DNA of 13,036 bases. Source: DASVHS01 sp036001325 (lineage in GTDB: Bacteria; Acidobacteriota; Thermoanaerobaculia; Gp7-AA8). The stretch is from positions 1 through 13,036 of the forward strand of contig DASYUK010000115.1 of NCBI GenBank assembly GCA_036001325.1. The letters run 5' to 3'. Made by a program: the position numbers and the translations under genes. Below are positions 6,890-12,785 of this stretch, one piece after another (the first letter of the stretch is position 1; every line of letters starts with the position of its first letter). The notes under the pieces are model-generated. The model ran no database searches, was not told where the DNA came from, and was given only the letters and a program-made list of their open reading frames with translations.

Positions 6890-9037
6890 CTACTGGGTGC
6901 CGTTGCGCAGTTCCTGCAGATGCGCGGCCTTCACCATGGTGACTCCCGCCGTGAGCGTCGGATCGGTGTAGCCCATCGCTGAAAGCCCGATGGTCGATCG
7001 AGCAGCGTCGAGAGACGAGCGAAGCTCCGTGATGTGCACACGCTTGATGACCGTTCCGGCCAGGGAAGCGTCGGTGAACGTCGTTTGCGTCAGACCGGCG
7101 GCAATGCGCATGGCGTTGACCGCGGTCCGAAGCTCCATGATGTGAATCGCCCTGATCCCCTTGCCGGGAAGCGATGCGTCGGTGAAGACGATCGTCGTCG
7201 CCGCGTCAACCGTGCTGAAGGCCGAGGGCCCGCCGGCACCGATCGCGCGGACCTTGTAGAGGTAGGTCGTGTTCGCTAATCGACTGCTGTCGACGGCCGA
7301 TGTAGCACTGGTAGTGCTCAGTGCGAGCGAGAATGTACTGATCGTTGTCGCGCGATGGACCTCATAGCCCGTCGCGCCTGTCACAGCCAGCCAACTGAGC
7401 GCAACTTGTGATGAGCTTGTCGCTGTAGCGGAGAATCCCGACGGCGTATCGATCGGTGGCGCTGTTGCCGCCTCCAGCGCGTCCATATCGACTCCGATGT
7501 CCTTGCCGTCAGTTCCCAGGTTCTTGTATGGACTCGTCGGCGCCAGCCGGTAGTTTGCTCCCGCGAAATCGACGAAGCCGACATTTGCCATCGTCGCCGG
7601 GAAATAGTTTCCGGCTGGATAGTTGGTCGCATCGCCTCCCACGAGGATATTGCGAATAAAGACGGCTCCCGGGAAATAGGTGCTCAGTGTCAGGTTCGGG
7701 TTTCCGTACGTTCCGTCGCCGCCTACTCCGTACAGGTTGTTCGGTGTGAGATTGTTTCGATAGTAAAAACGATCTTCCGTGGAGTTGAGCGGTCCGGTGG
7801 CGATCACATGACCATCATGAAAGCCGGTGTTGTGATCGATGGTGACATCGGCAGTGTGATTGAGCAATTGAAAGAGAATGCCGCTGCCATCCCAGTTAAC
7901 CGAGCTCACGTCGTCGAAGAGGTTGTTCTTGATGAGGATCCGCTTGGCCTGCTGACTGATGTTGATGTCGTCGTAGCCGAGGATATTCACGGCTGAAGAG
8001 ACATGGCGAACGATATTGTTGGTGAAGGTGATGTCTTCGACGACTGACCACGGCGCGGTCCCATCCTGGTTTCGCACCGTGAAAAGAATCGAGAAACCAG
8101 CCTGGGCCGCTTGCCAGTTGTGCTCGAAGATATTTCCATCGATCAGCACACGCCGTGCGTTTTTCAACTCGAAGAGGTTCTTGATGCTCCACTGCGAACC
8201 TCTCCATGCGAGCTGCTTGTCGAAGTGATTGCGGCGCACCTCGATGTCCGAAGGGACCAGATTGACGATCAATGGATCTCCGCCACCGAAAATCACGTTC
8301 TCAGTGGCCGCCTCCAGGTAGTTGTTGACGATCTTGTAGGGCCCGGGCCCGTTCCATCCGGCGATCGCCTGCGAATCCGCGCCGGCCTCATGAACCTCGG
8401 AGATGTAGGAGTCGATCACCGCCGCCGAGCCGCTGTTGAGCGCCACGGCGCGCCTCAGCTCGGCATTCGACCGGCCATGAGCGTACACGCGATCGAGGAC
8501 GAGCGCATAAGGCACCAGGCTGAGCGAGTTCTGCAACAACGAGCCGTCGCCGAGCTGGATGAGCGCGTAGCTGAACGGGACGCTGCTTCCCAGACCGAAT
8601 TCGACCGCTGTGAATCTGAAGTGATGAGCGCCCGCGTCTGTCAGTACCGCAGGACCGGTATCCGACGTGACGATCTTCGGCAATTGGGCAGCATAAGCAG
8701 GCGTGATGCGTTGACCCGCAGGGGGCAGACTGCTGTCGGGAGCGGAGGACCGAATGACGATCCATCCTGAGCCGTTCTTGACCGGAAGCGTGAACGGCCC
8801 AACGTATGTGGCGCCGGCCGCCAATAGGATCGTGTCACCCGGCAGCGCCGCATTGATCGCATTCTGTAAGTTGCCACCCGCTGGCACGACGATGTTTTGT
8901 CCAGTCATCGATGGATAGGACGAGTCGACAAATGTCTGAGGAAGAGTAGGAAGCGTCTGGGCACGAGCGACGGTGCTGAGGGCGGCCGCAAGCAGTACTG
9001 ATGCTGCGATCCCCGGCCGGCTGCCCCGCCTACCCAT
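6890..9037 (-). CDS. Secreted right-handed beta-helix protein with FN3 domain and three C-terminal ELR-type repeats
   Basis: 715 aa from ATG 9037, chosen because AAAGGAAA lies at the right distance upstream (9043-9050) and the signal peptide then begins the protein (MGRRGSRPG, hydrophobic core, cleavage near ARAQ). Residues about 40-510 form a pectate-lyase-like parallel beta-helix: it opens with IVVPAGGNLQNAINAALPGD and has many N-x-F/I strand turns (KIVNNYLEAA, DIEVRRNHF, VLIDGNIFEHN, ILIKNNLFDD, VTIDHNTGF). Residues 527-617 are a fibronectin type III domain (PSGFSA...VALSW...GYEVHRA...YLYKVRAIG). Residues 618-715 are three repeats with a 36-residue period. Beta-helix proteins of this kind often bind or cut polysaccharides; I see no certain catalytic residues, so the substrate is open. 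It converges on the CDF gene with only 4 bp between stop codons. Confidence 0.88.
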   Translation of the reverse strand: MGRRGSRPGIAASVLLAAALSTVARAQTLPTLPQTFVDSSYPSMTGQNIVVPAGGNLQNAINAALPGDTILLAAGATYVGPFTLPVKNGSGWIVIRSSAPDSSLPPAGQRITPAYAAQLPKIVTSDTGPAVLTDAGAHHFRFTAVEFGLGSSVPFSYALIQLGDGSLLQNSLSLVPYALVLDRVYAHGRSNAELRRAVALNSGSAAVIDSYISEVHEAGADSQAIAGWNGPGPYKIVNNYLEAATENVIFGGGDPLIVNLVPSDIEVRRNHFDKQLAWRGSQWSIKNLFELKNARRVLIDGNIFEHNWQAAQAGFSILFTVRNQDGTAPWSVVEDITFTNNIVRHVSSAVNILGYDDINISQQAKRILIKNNLFDDVSSVNWDGSGILFQLLNHTADVTIDHNTGFHDGHVIATGPLNSTEDRFYYRNNLTPNNLYGVGGDGTYGNPNLTLSTYFPGAVFIRNILVGGDATNYPAGNYFPATMANVGFVDFAGANYRLAPTSPYKNLGTDGKDIGVDMDALEAATAPPIDTPSGFSATATSSSQVALSWLAVTGATGYEVHRATTISTFSLALSTTSATSAVDSSRLANTTYLYKVRAIGAGGPSAFSTVDAATTIVFTDASLPGKGIRAIHIMELRTAVNAMRIAAGLTQTTFTDASLAGTVIKRVHITELRSSLDAARSTIGLSAMGYTDPTLTAGVTMVKAAHLQELRNGTQ
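6893..7186 (-). repeat. Three in-frame 36-codon repeats at the C-terminus of the beta-helix protein
   Basis: Repeat 1 (7079-7186) begins FTDASLPGKGIRAIHIMELR, repeat 2 (6971-7078) FTDASLAGTVIKRVHITELR, repeat 3 (6893-6970, shortened) YTDPTLTAGVTMVKAAHLQELR. The shared pattern is (F/Y)TD-x-(S/T)-L-x-x-G-x(2,4)-(I/V)-(K/R)-x-(I/V/A)-H-(I/L)-x-ELR, with an LxxxR/GL helix after the first two. From memory, similar T-D...H-x-x-ELR tails occur on secreted Acidobacteriota proteins. A surface-anchoring or sorting role is a guess. Confidence 0.8.
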
Positions 9038-9122
9038 CAATATTTCCTTTTGGCTGGACTTCTTCCCAGTCACTCTATGCCGCCTCGAGGGTGGCCTTGG
9101 TGACTCGGCTCACAACCAGACC

Positions 9123-9239
9123 TTAGGCCTGGAAATCTGGAGGGGCGACGAAACCGCCTGTGATGCGCGCCATCTTCATGGCAATGTCAATCGGCGTCGC
9201 GTCTTCAAGGAACGGCCCCATGATTTGAATGCCTACCGG
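9123..9239 (-). pseudogene. C-terminal remnant of an amidase (amidase-signature family)
   Basis: 38 codons ending at the TAA on 9123-9125: PVGIQIMGPFLEDATPIDIA, then MKMARITGGFVAPPDFQA. P-VG-Q-(I/V)-GP-LED-TP-(I/D)-A----GGF-PP-F is the hallmark C-terminus of amidase-signature enzymes (indoleacetamide hydrolase/GatA-like, usually 450-500 aa). The catalytic Ser-Ser-Lys region is absent, and an in-frame stop (9240-9242) lies directly in front. This is therefore the tail of a gene whose other 90% has been lost, not a working gene. It sits between the beta-helix gene and the promoter of the exonuclease gene. Confidence 0.78.
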
Positions 9240-9252
9240 TTAATATCAGGTA

Positions 9253-9278
9253 TGTCGATCGCGCTCCGCTCATTCGAC
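9253..9278 (+). promoter_or_regulatory. ECF42-type promoter (P1) for the exonuclease gene
   Basis: TGTCGA (9253-9258), 16 bp, CGAC (9275-9278). The -10 side reads CTCATTCGAC, nine of ten bases the same as CTCGTTCGAC at the YciI promoter near 11000. The ATG of the exonuclease gene is only eight bases further on, so transcription would begin almost at the start codon and give a nearly leaderless mRNA. The assignment to the ECF42 factor at 11538 is inferred from the shared motif. Confidence 0.6.
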
Positions 9279-9286
9279 TCGTAAGC

Positions 9287-10111
9287 ATGATCGTTCACCT
9301 CATCGACGGGACCTACGAGCTGTTCCGCCACTTCTACGGCATTCGCCGCTTCAACAAGGGCGAGGATCCACCCTTCGGCGCCGTGATCGGCGTGCTGCAC
9401 ACGGTGTTGCAGATGATCGAGACGGGAGCAACTCACGTCGGTGTGGCAACCGATCACGTCATCGAGTCTTTTCGCAACGAGGTCTGGTCCGGTTACAAAA
9501 CAGGCGATGGCATCGAGCCGGCGCTCATCGCGCAATTTCATCCGCTCGAAGAAGCGCTCGCCGCGATGGGAGTCGCGGTATGGCCCATGATCGACCTCGA
9601 GGCTGACGACGGGCTTGCCTCTGCTGCGCGGATCGCTTTCGGAGATGAGCGCGTGGAAAAAGTCTGCATCTGGACTCCGGACAAGGATCTGGCGCAGTGC
9701 GTTCGTGGCAACCGAGTCGTGCAGATTGACCGCAGATCGCAGAAGGTCCGCGATGCGGATGGCATTCGTGAGAAATTCGGTGTGGAGCCCCTCTTGATCC
9801 CCGACTTCCTCGCCCTCGTCGGCGATGCGGCAGACGGTTATCCAGGGATCGCGGGAATCGGTCGGGTCAAAGCGGCACGCCTGCTGAACCGACACGGCAT
9901 CATCGAGGATTTTCCGGCTGCTGTGTTGAGCCACGATCGCGATCTCGCTCTCCTGTTCAAGAACCTGGCAACGCTCAGGACCGACGCGCGCCTCTTCGGC
10001 GATGTGGACGAACTGCGGTGGCGCGGCCCCACCAACGCATTCGCTGCGTGTACTGAGTACCTTGGAGACGCCCGCCTGCTGCAGCGGTGTCTCAAGGCAC
10101 AGGTCGCTTAG
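9287..10111 (+). CDS. Stand-alone 5'-3' exonuclease / flap endonuclease-like protein
   Basis: 274 aa, about the size of a Pol I 5'-nuclease domain but with no polymerase attached. The acidic metal ligands of the FEN fold are all present: D7 (LIDG), D56 (ATDH), E105/D107/D108 (EADD), D132/D134 (TPDKDLAQ), and D180/D183 in GDAADGYPGIAGIGRVKAARLL, which is the helix-3-turn-helix that grips the DNA duplex (K195). YKTGDG (70-75) stands where YKanR is usual. It should cut 5' flaps or degrade DNA or RNA:DNA 5' ends with two metals. No Shine-Dalgarno site precedes the ATG, which fits a leaderless message from the promoter at 9253-9278. This may be an accessory repair enzyme beside the housekeeping Pol I. 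Its place next to sigma-controlled YciI genes suggests a stress regulon. Confidence 0.9.
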   Translation: MIVHLIDGTYELFRHFYGIRRFNKGEDPPFGAVIGVLHTVLQMIETGATHVGVATDHVIESFRNEVWSGYKTGDGIEPALIAQFHPLEEALAAMGVAVWPMIDLEADDGLASAARIAFGDERVEKVCIWTPDKDLAQCVRGNRVVQIDRRSQKVRDADGIREKFGVEPLLIPDFLALVGDAADGYPGIAGIGRVKAARLLNRHGIIEDFPAAVLSHDRDLALLFKNLATLRTDARLFGDVDELRWRGPTNAFAACTEYLGDARLLQRCLKAQVA

Positions 10112-10116
10112 CGGCT

Positions 10117-10143
10117 TGTCGATTCTTGGCGGTCTCGTTCGAT
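10117..10143 (+). promoter_or_regulatory. ECF42-type promoter (P2) for the short YciI-like gene
   Basis: TGTCGA (10117-10122), 17 bp, CGAT (10140-10143). The last ten bases of the element, TCTCGTTCGA, are identical to those of the promoter at 10988-11014, and the spacing is the same. It begins five bases after the stop of the exonuclease gene and lies about 25 bp before the next ATG. Confidence 0.7.
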
Positions 10144-10166
10144 TAGACGAAGGAGCGTGTGGCGAA

Positions 10167-10343
10167 ATGAAATACCTCTGCATGATCTATTTCGAAACGA
10201 AGGAACAGCTCGGCGGATTCGTCTTCATCGAAGCGCGCGATCTCGACGAGGCCATCGACGTGGCAGCGAAGATTCCCGGGTTGCGCATTGGATGCGTCGA
10301 GATACGACCCGTCGCTTATTTCGATCTGGGGAAACAGCCATGA
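10167..10343 (+). CDS. Internally deleted YciI/DGPF-family protein (58 aa)
   Basis: MKYLCMIYF, the normal family N-terminus, is joined directly to ETKEQLGGFVFIEARDLDEA and then IDVAAKIPGLRIGCVEIRPV, the normal C-terminal half. The expected middle of about 60 residues, including the DGPF motif, is missing, but the frame is kept. YciI-like proteins are small ferredoxin-like alpha/beta dimers, usually 95-145 aa, often controlled by ECF sigma factors; their biochemical role is mostly unknown. This short form lacks the central strands and helix, so it probably does not fold normally. GAAGGAG (10149-10155) is a Shine-Dalgarno site, rather far (11 nt) from the ATG. The stop overlaps the next start (ATGA), so translation may still couple to the downstream gene. 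The gene could also be listed as a pseudogene. Confidence 0.75.
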   Translation: MKYLCMIYFETKEQLGGFVFIEARDLDEAIDVAAKIPGLRIGCVEIRPVAYFDLGKQP

Positions 10344-10960
10344 ACGGAAAACTAACTTCAGAGATGTCGATGTCACTCGATGGCTTTATTACCGGGCCGA
10401 ACGATGATGTTGAGCGGCCCTTGGGTGAGGGCGGTGGGCGACTCCATCAATGGATCTACGGTCTGGCGAGCTGGCGCGAGCGCCACGGTCTCACAGGTGG
10501 CAAGAGCGATCGCGACGCTGACGTGATCGACGAATCATTCAGAAATACCGGCGCATTTGTGATGGGCCGACGAATGTTCGAGGTGGGCGAGAAGCCGTGG
10601 GGCAATAATCCTCCTTTTCATCTGCCGGTATTTGTCGTGACACATCGCGGCAGAGACACGCTGGTCAAGGAGGAAGGAACGACGTTCACCTTCGTGACCG
10701 ACGGTATCGAAGCGCGCTGAAACAGGCAAAGGCAGCGGCCGGTGAGAAGGATGTTTCGGTATCGGGCGGCGCGAACATCGTTCAGCAGTGCTTGAAATGC
10801 TCGGCTGCTCGATGAAATTCAGATTCATCTCGTGCCCGTGCTCCTCGGCGACGGCCGGCGGTTGTTCGACGATCTGGCCGTTGAACACATCGACGTCGAG
10901 AAAACGAGGGTGATAGATTCCGCCGGCGTGACGCACCTGAGATTCCGGGTGAAGAAATAG
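10340..10960 (+). pseudogene. Dihydrofolate reductase-family (RibD C-terminal-like) protein with two compensating frameshifts
   Basis: From ATG 10340 the frame gives MSMSLDGFITGPNDDVERPL, LASWRERHGLTGGKSDRDA, NTGAFVMGRRMFEVGEKPWG and PVFVVTHRGRDTLVKEEG, typical of the YyaP/RibD-C dihydrofolate-reductase-like family. It stops at TGA 10720. Family sequence resumes one frame over (ALKQAKAAAGEKDVSVSGGA, NIVQQCL) and, after about 10795, returns to the first frame (ARLLDEIQIHLVPVLLGDG, RRLFDDLAVEHIDVEKTRVI, THLRFRVKK) to TAG 10958-10960. One missing base at 10708-10712 (GAAGC for GAAAGC) and one extra A at 10795-10797 explain everything. The repaired protein is 206 aa, normal length. Its start overlaps the stop of the short YciI gene. 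Relatives reduce pterin- or pyrimidine-like substrates with NADPH; this one's substrate is unknown. Sequencing error and true decay are both possible. Confidence 0.88.
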
Positions 10961-10987
10961 GCCTCTACCAAAAAAATTTGTTCGGCG

Positions 10988-11014
10988 TGTCGATCTCGCG
11001 GGATCTCGTTCGAC
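10988..11014 (+). promoter_or_regulatory. ECF42-type promoter (P3) for the YciI/DGPF gene
   Basis: TGTCGA (10988-10993), 17 bp, CGAC (11011-11014), with TCTCGTTCGA on the -10 side exactly as in P2. An A/T tract (about 10969-10979, AAAAAAATTT) lies just upstream of the -35 side and could act as an UP element. An AGGAGG ribosome site (11023-11028) and the ATG (11034) follow at normal distances. From memory, characterised ECF42 factors recognise TGTCGA at -35 and CG(A/T)C at -10, which this matches. Confidence 0.72.
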
Positions 11015-11033
11015 GCCAGAACAGGAGGAAACG

Positions 11034-11468
11034 ATGCGATTCATGGTGATTGTCAAAGCTACGAAGGATTCAGAGGCAGGCGTTCTCCCCACCGAAAAGA
11101 TGCTCACGGAGATGGGGAAGTTCAACGAAGAGCTGGTGAAAGCCGGCGCGATGCTCGCCGGCGAAGGGCTCCAGCCGAGCTCGAAGGGCACGCGCATCAA
11201 GTTTTCTGGAAATAAGAAGACTGTCATCGACGGGCCCTTCACCGAGACCAAAGAGCTGGTCGCCGGCTTCTGGCTGCTGCAGATGAAGTCGAAGGCGGAA
11301 GTGATCGAATGGATGAAGCGAGCTCCGTTCAAAGATGAAGAGATCGAGATCCGCCAGGTCTTCGAGGCGGAGGACTTCGGCAAGGAGTTCACTCCCGAGC
11401 TCAGGAAGCAGGAAGAGCAGCAGCGTCAGAACATAGAGCGGCTGCGCGCGCAGATCGCGAAGCGGTAG
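11034..11468 (+). CDS. YciI/DGPF-family protein
   Basis: 144 aa with a perfect Shine-Dalgarno site (AGGAGG, five bases before ATG). MRFMVIVKATKDSEAGVLPT, FNEELVKAGAMLAGEGLQPS, the name-giving DGPF (residues 66-69) in TVIDGPFTETKELVAGFWLL, and EVIEWMKRAPF are all as in full-length DGPF proteins. Residues from about 115 form an extra charged helix (FTPELRKQEEQQRQNIERLR), somewhat longer than usual. The fold is a dimeric alpha/beta barrel. YciI of enterobacteria has a His-Asp catalytic pair, but for DGPF proteins no reaction is firmly known. DGPF genes are the standard neighbours and targets of ECF42 sigma factors, and this one stands 69 bp upstream of such a factor, behind a matching promoter. 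Confidence 0.92.
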   Translation: MRFMVIVKATKDSEAGVLPTEKMLTEMGKFNEELVKAGAMLAGEGLQPSSKGTRIKFSGNKKTVIDGPFTETKELVAGFWLLQMKSKAEVIEWMKRAPFKDEEIEIRQVFEAEDFGKEFTPELRKQEEQQRQNIERLRAQIAKR

Positions 11469-11482
11469 TGGGAGAGATGACG

Positions 11483-11509
11483 ATGCGATTCATGTCGATC
11501 TTGCACTGA
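11483..11509 (+). pseudogene. Eight-codon stub of a second YciI-like gene
   Basis: ATG CGA TTC ATG opens a frame MRFMSILH and stops at TGA 11507-11509. The 15 bases ACGATGCGATTCATG (11480-11494) are a direct copy of 11031-11045, the start of the intact YciI gene, and GGGAGAG lies in front as a possible ribosome site. The likely reading is the 5' end of a further DGPF gene (ECF42 loci often have more than one) whose remainder was deleted. A short leader peptide for the sigma gene is the alternative. Confidence 0.5.
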
Positions 11510-11527
11510 CGGATTGAAGATGGTCTG

Positions 11528-11552
11528 ATCGGTCGCCGTGACGGCGACCGAT
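11528..11552. promoter_or_regulatory. Perfect 25-bp palindrome over the sigma-factor start codon
   Basis: ATCGGTCGCCGT (11528-11539), a central G (11540), then ACGGCGACCGAT (11541-11552): two 12-bp arms with no mismatch. The GTG start codon at 11538-11540 lies in the middle. In RNA it would fold into a GC-rich hairpin that hides the start codon; in DNA it could be an operator. There is no following U run, so it is not an intrinsic terminator. Confidence 0.65.
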
Positions 11553-12776
11553 ACCCATCGCGCGATCGATGCGGTCTGGCGAATCGAATCGGCGAGACTC
11601 ATCGCCGGTCTTGCGCGAATCGTCCGCGATGTCGGTGTGGCCGAAGACCTCGCGCACGATGCGCTCGTCGCGGCGCTCGAGCAGTGGCCGGAGTCAGGCG
11701 TTCCGGACAACCCTGGCGCGTGGCTCATGGCCACTGCGAAGCATCGGGCGATCGATCTGTTGCGCAGGAAAACGCTGCTCGAGCGCAAGCACGAGGAGCT
11801 CGGTCGTGAGATCGAAGTGCAGGAGATGGCCGTGCCGGATCTCGATTCAGCGATCGATGATCATGTCGGAGACGATCTCCTCCGCCTCGTGTTCATCGCG
11901 TGTCATCCGGTTCTCTCTCGCGAGGCCCGCGTTGCGCTCACGCTCCGCTTGCTCGGAGGTCTGACGACCGCCGAGATCGCGCGGGCGTTCCTGGTCCCCG
12001 AAGCCACGATCGCGCAGCGGCTCGTCCGTGCGAAGCGAAAGATCGTCGACGCGAAGATCCCCTTCCGCGTGCCGGAGGCGAGCGAGCTGCCCGACCGTCT
12101 CGCTGAGATCCTTGGGGTGCTTTACCTCATGTTCAACGAGGGCTACCTCGCCACCGGCGCGCGCGGCGCCCAGGACCGCGATCTCGCGACGGAAGCGGAG
12201 TGGCTCGCGAGCCTTCTCGCGCGCCTCATGCCGCACGAGCCGGAGGTGCTCGGCCTGCTCGCGCTCATGCGGTTCAATCTCGCGCGCGCCGACGCCCGCT
12301 TCGACGCGCGCGGCCGGATGGTCCTGTTGCAGGACCAAGACCGATCGAAATGGGACCGGCCACGGATCGCGGAGACGTTCCGCCTCGTCGCGCGCTTCCT
12401 CCGGCTGAAGCGGCCCGGGCCTTACCAGCTGCAGGCGCTCATCGCTGCGGCGCACGCCGACGCCGCGACATGGGAGGAGACGCGGTGGCCGGACATCCTC
12501 CGTGCATATGACGCGCTGCTCGCACTCAACGACTCGCCGGTGGTACGGCTGAACCGCGCGATCGCGCTCTGGCACGTTCGCGGCGCAGAGGCCGCGTACA
12601 TCGAGATCTACAGGCTTGCCGAGGAGCTAGACCGCTACCACCTCTATCACGCGACCAAAGCCGCGCTGCTTCGTGCGCTCGGGCGACCCGACGAGGCGCG
12701 CGTCGCCGATCGTCGCGCGCTCGAGCTCACCGAGAATCCCGCGGAGCGCGCGCTTCTCGCGTCGCGCCTGAGCTAA
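11538..12776 (+). CDS. ECF sigma factor of the ECF42 type with long C-terminal extension
   Basis: 412 aa from GTG 11538, the only start after the in-frame TGA at 11526-11528. Sigma region 2 lies at about 14-78 (VGVAEDLAHDALVAALEQWP, NPGAWLMATAKHRAIDLLRR). Region 4 lies at about 112-172 (LLRLVFIACHPVLSREARVA, then the helix-turn-helix GGLTTAEIARAFLVPEATIA, QRLVRAKRKI). The remaining 240 residues, starting PDRLAEILGVLYLMFNEGYL, are the helical TPR-like (DUF6596) extension that defines ECF42. Such factors have no separate anti-sigma factor; the extension is needed for activity. They direct transcription of neighbouring YciI/DGPF genes, two of which, with matching promoters, lie just upstream. 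No Shine-Dalgarno site is seen, and the start is buried in a palindrome. A TGTCGA at 11493 lacks a -10 partner, so autoregulation is not shown. All key regions look intact. Confidence 0.92.
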   Translation: MTATDTHRAIDAVWRIESARLIAGLARIVRDVGVAEDLAHDALVAALEQWPESGVPDNPGAWLMATAKHRAIDLLRRKTLLERKHEELGREIEVQEMAVPDLDSAIDDHVGDDLLRLVFIACHPVLSREARVALTLRLLGGLTTAEIARAFLVPEATIAQRLVRAKRKIVDAKIPFRVPEASELPDRLAEILGVLYLMFNEGYLATGARGAQDRDLATEAEWLASLLARLMPHEPEVLGLLALMRFNLARADARFDARGRMVLLQDQDRSKWDRPRIAETFRLVARFLRLKRPGPYQLQALIAAAHADAATWEETRWPDILRAYDALLALNDSPVVRLNRAIALWHVRGAEAAYIEIYRLAEELDRYHLYHATKAALLRALGRPDEARVADRRALELTENPAERALLASRLS

Positions 12777-12785
12777 TTTCCCGGC

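Noticed and set aside
9233..10183. 316-codon open frame on the minus strand
   Set aside because: Antisense to the exonuclease gene with its intact active-site motifs; no family resemblance.
11493..11519. TGTCGA before the sigma gene as an autoregulated promoter
   Set aside because: No CGAY at 16-17 bp and only about four of ten matches to CTCRTTCGAY; it lies within the YciI stub.
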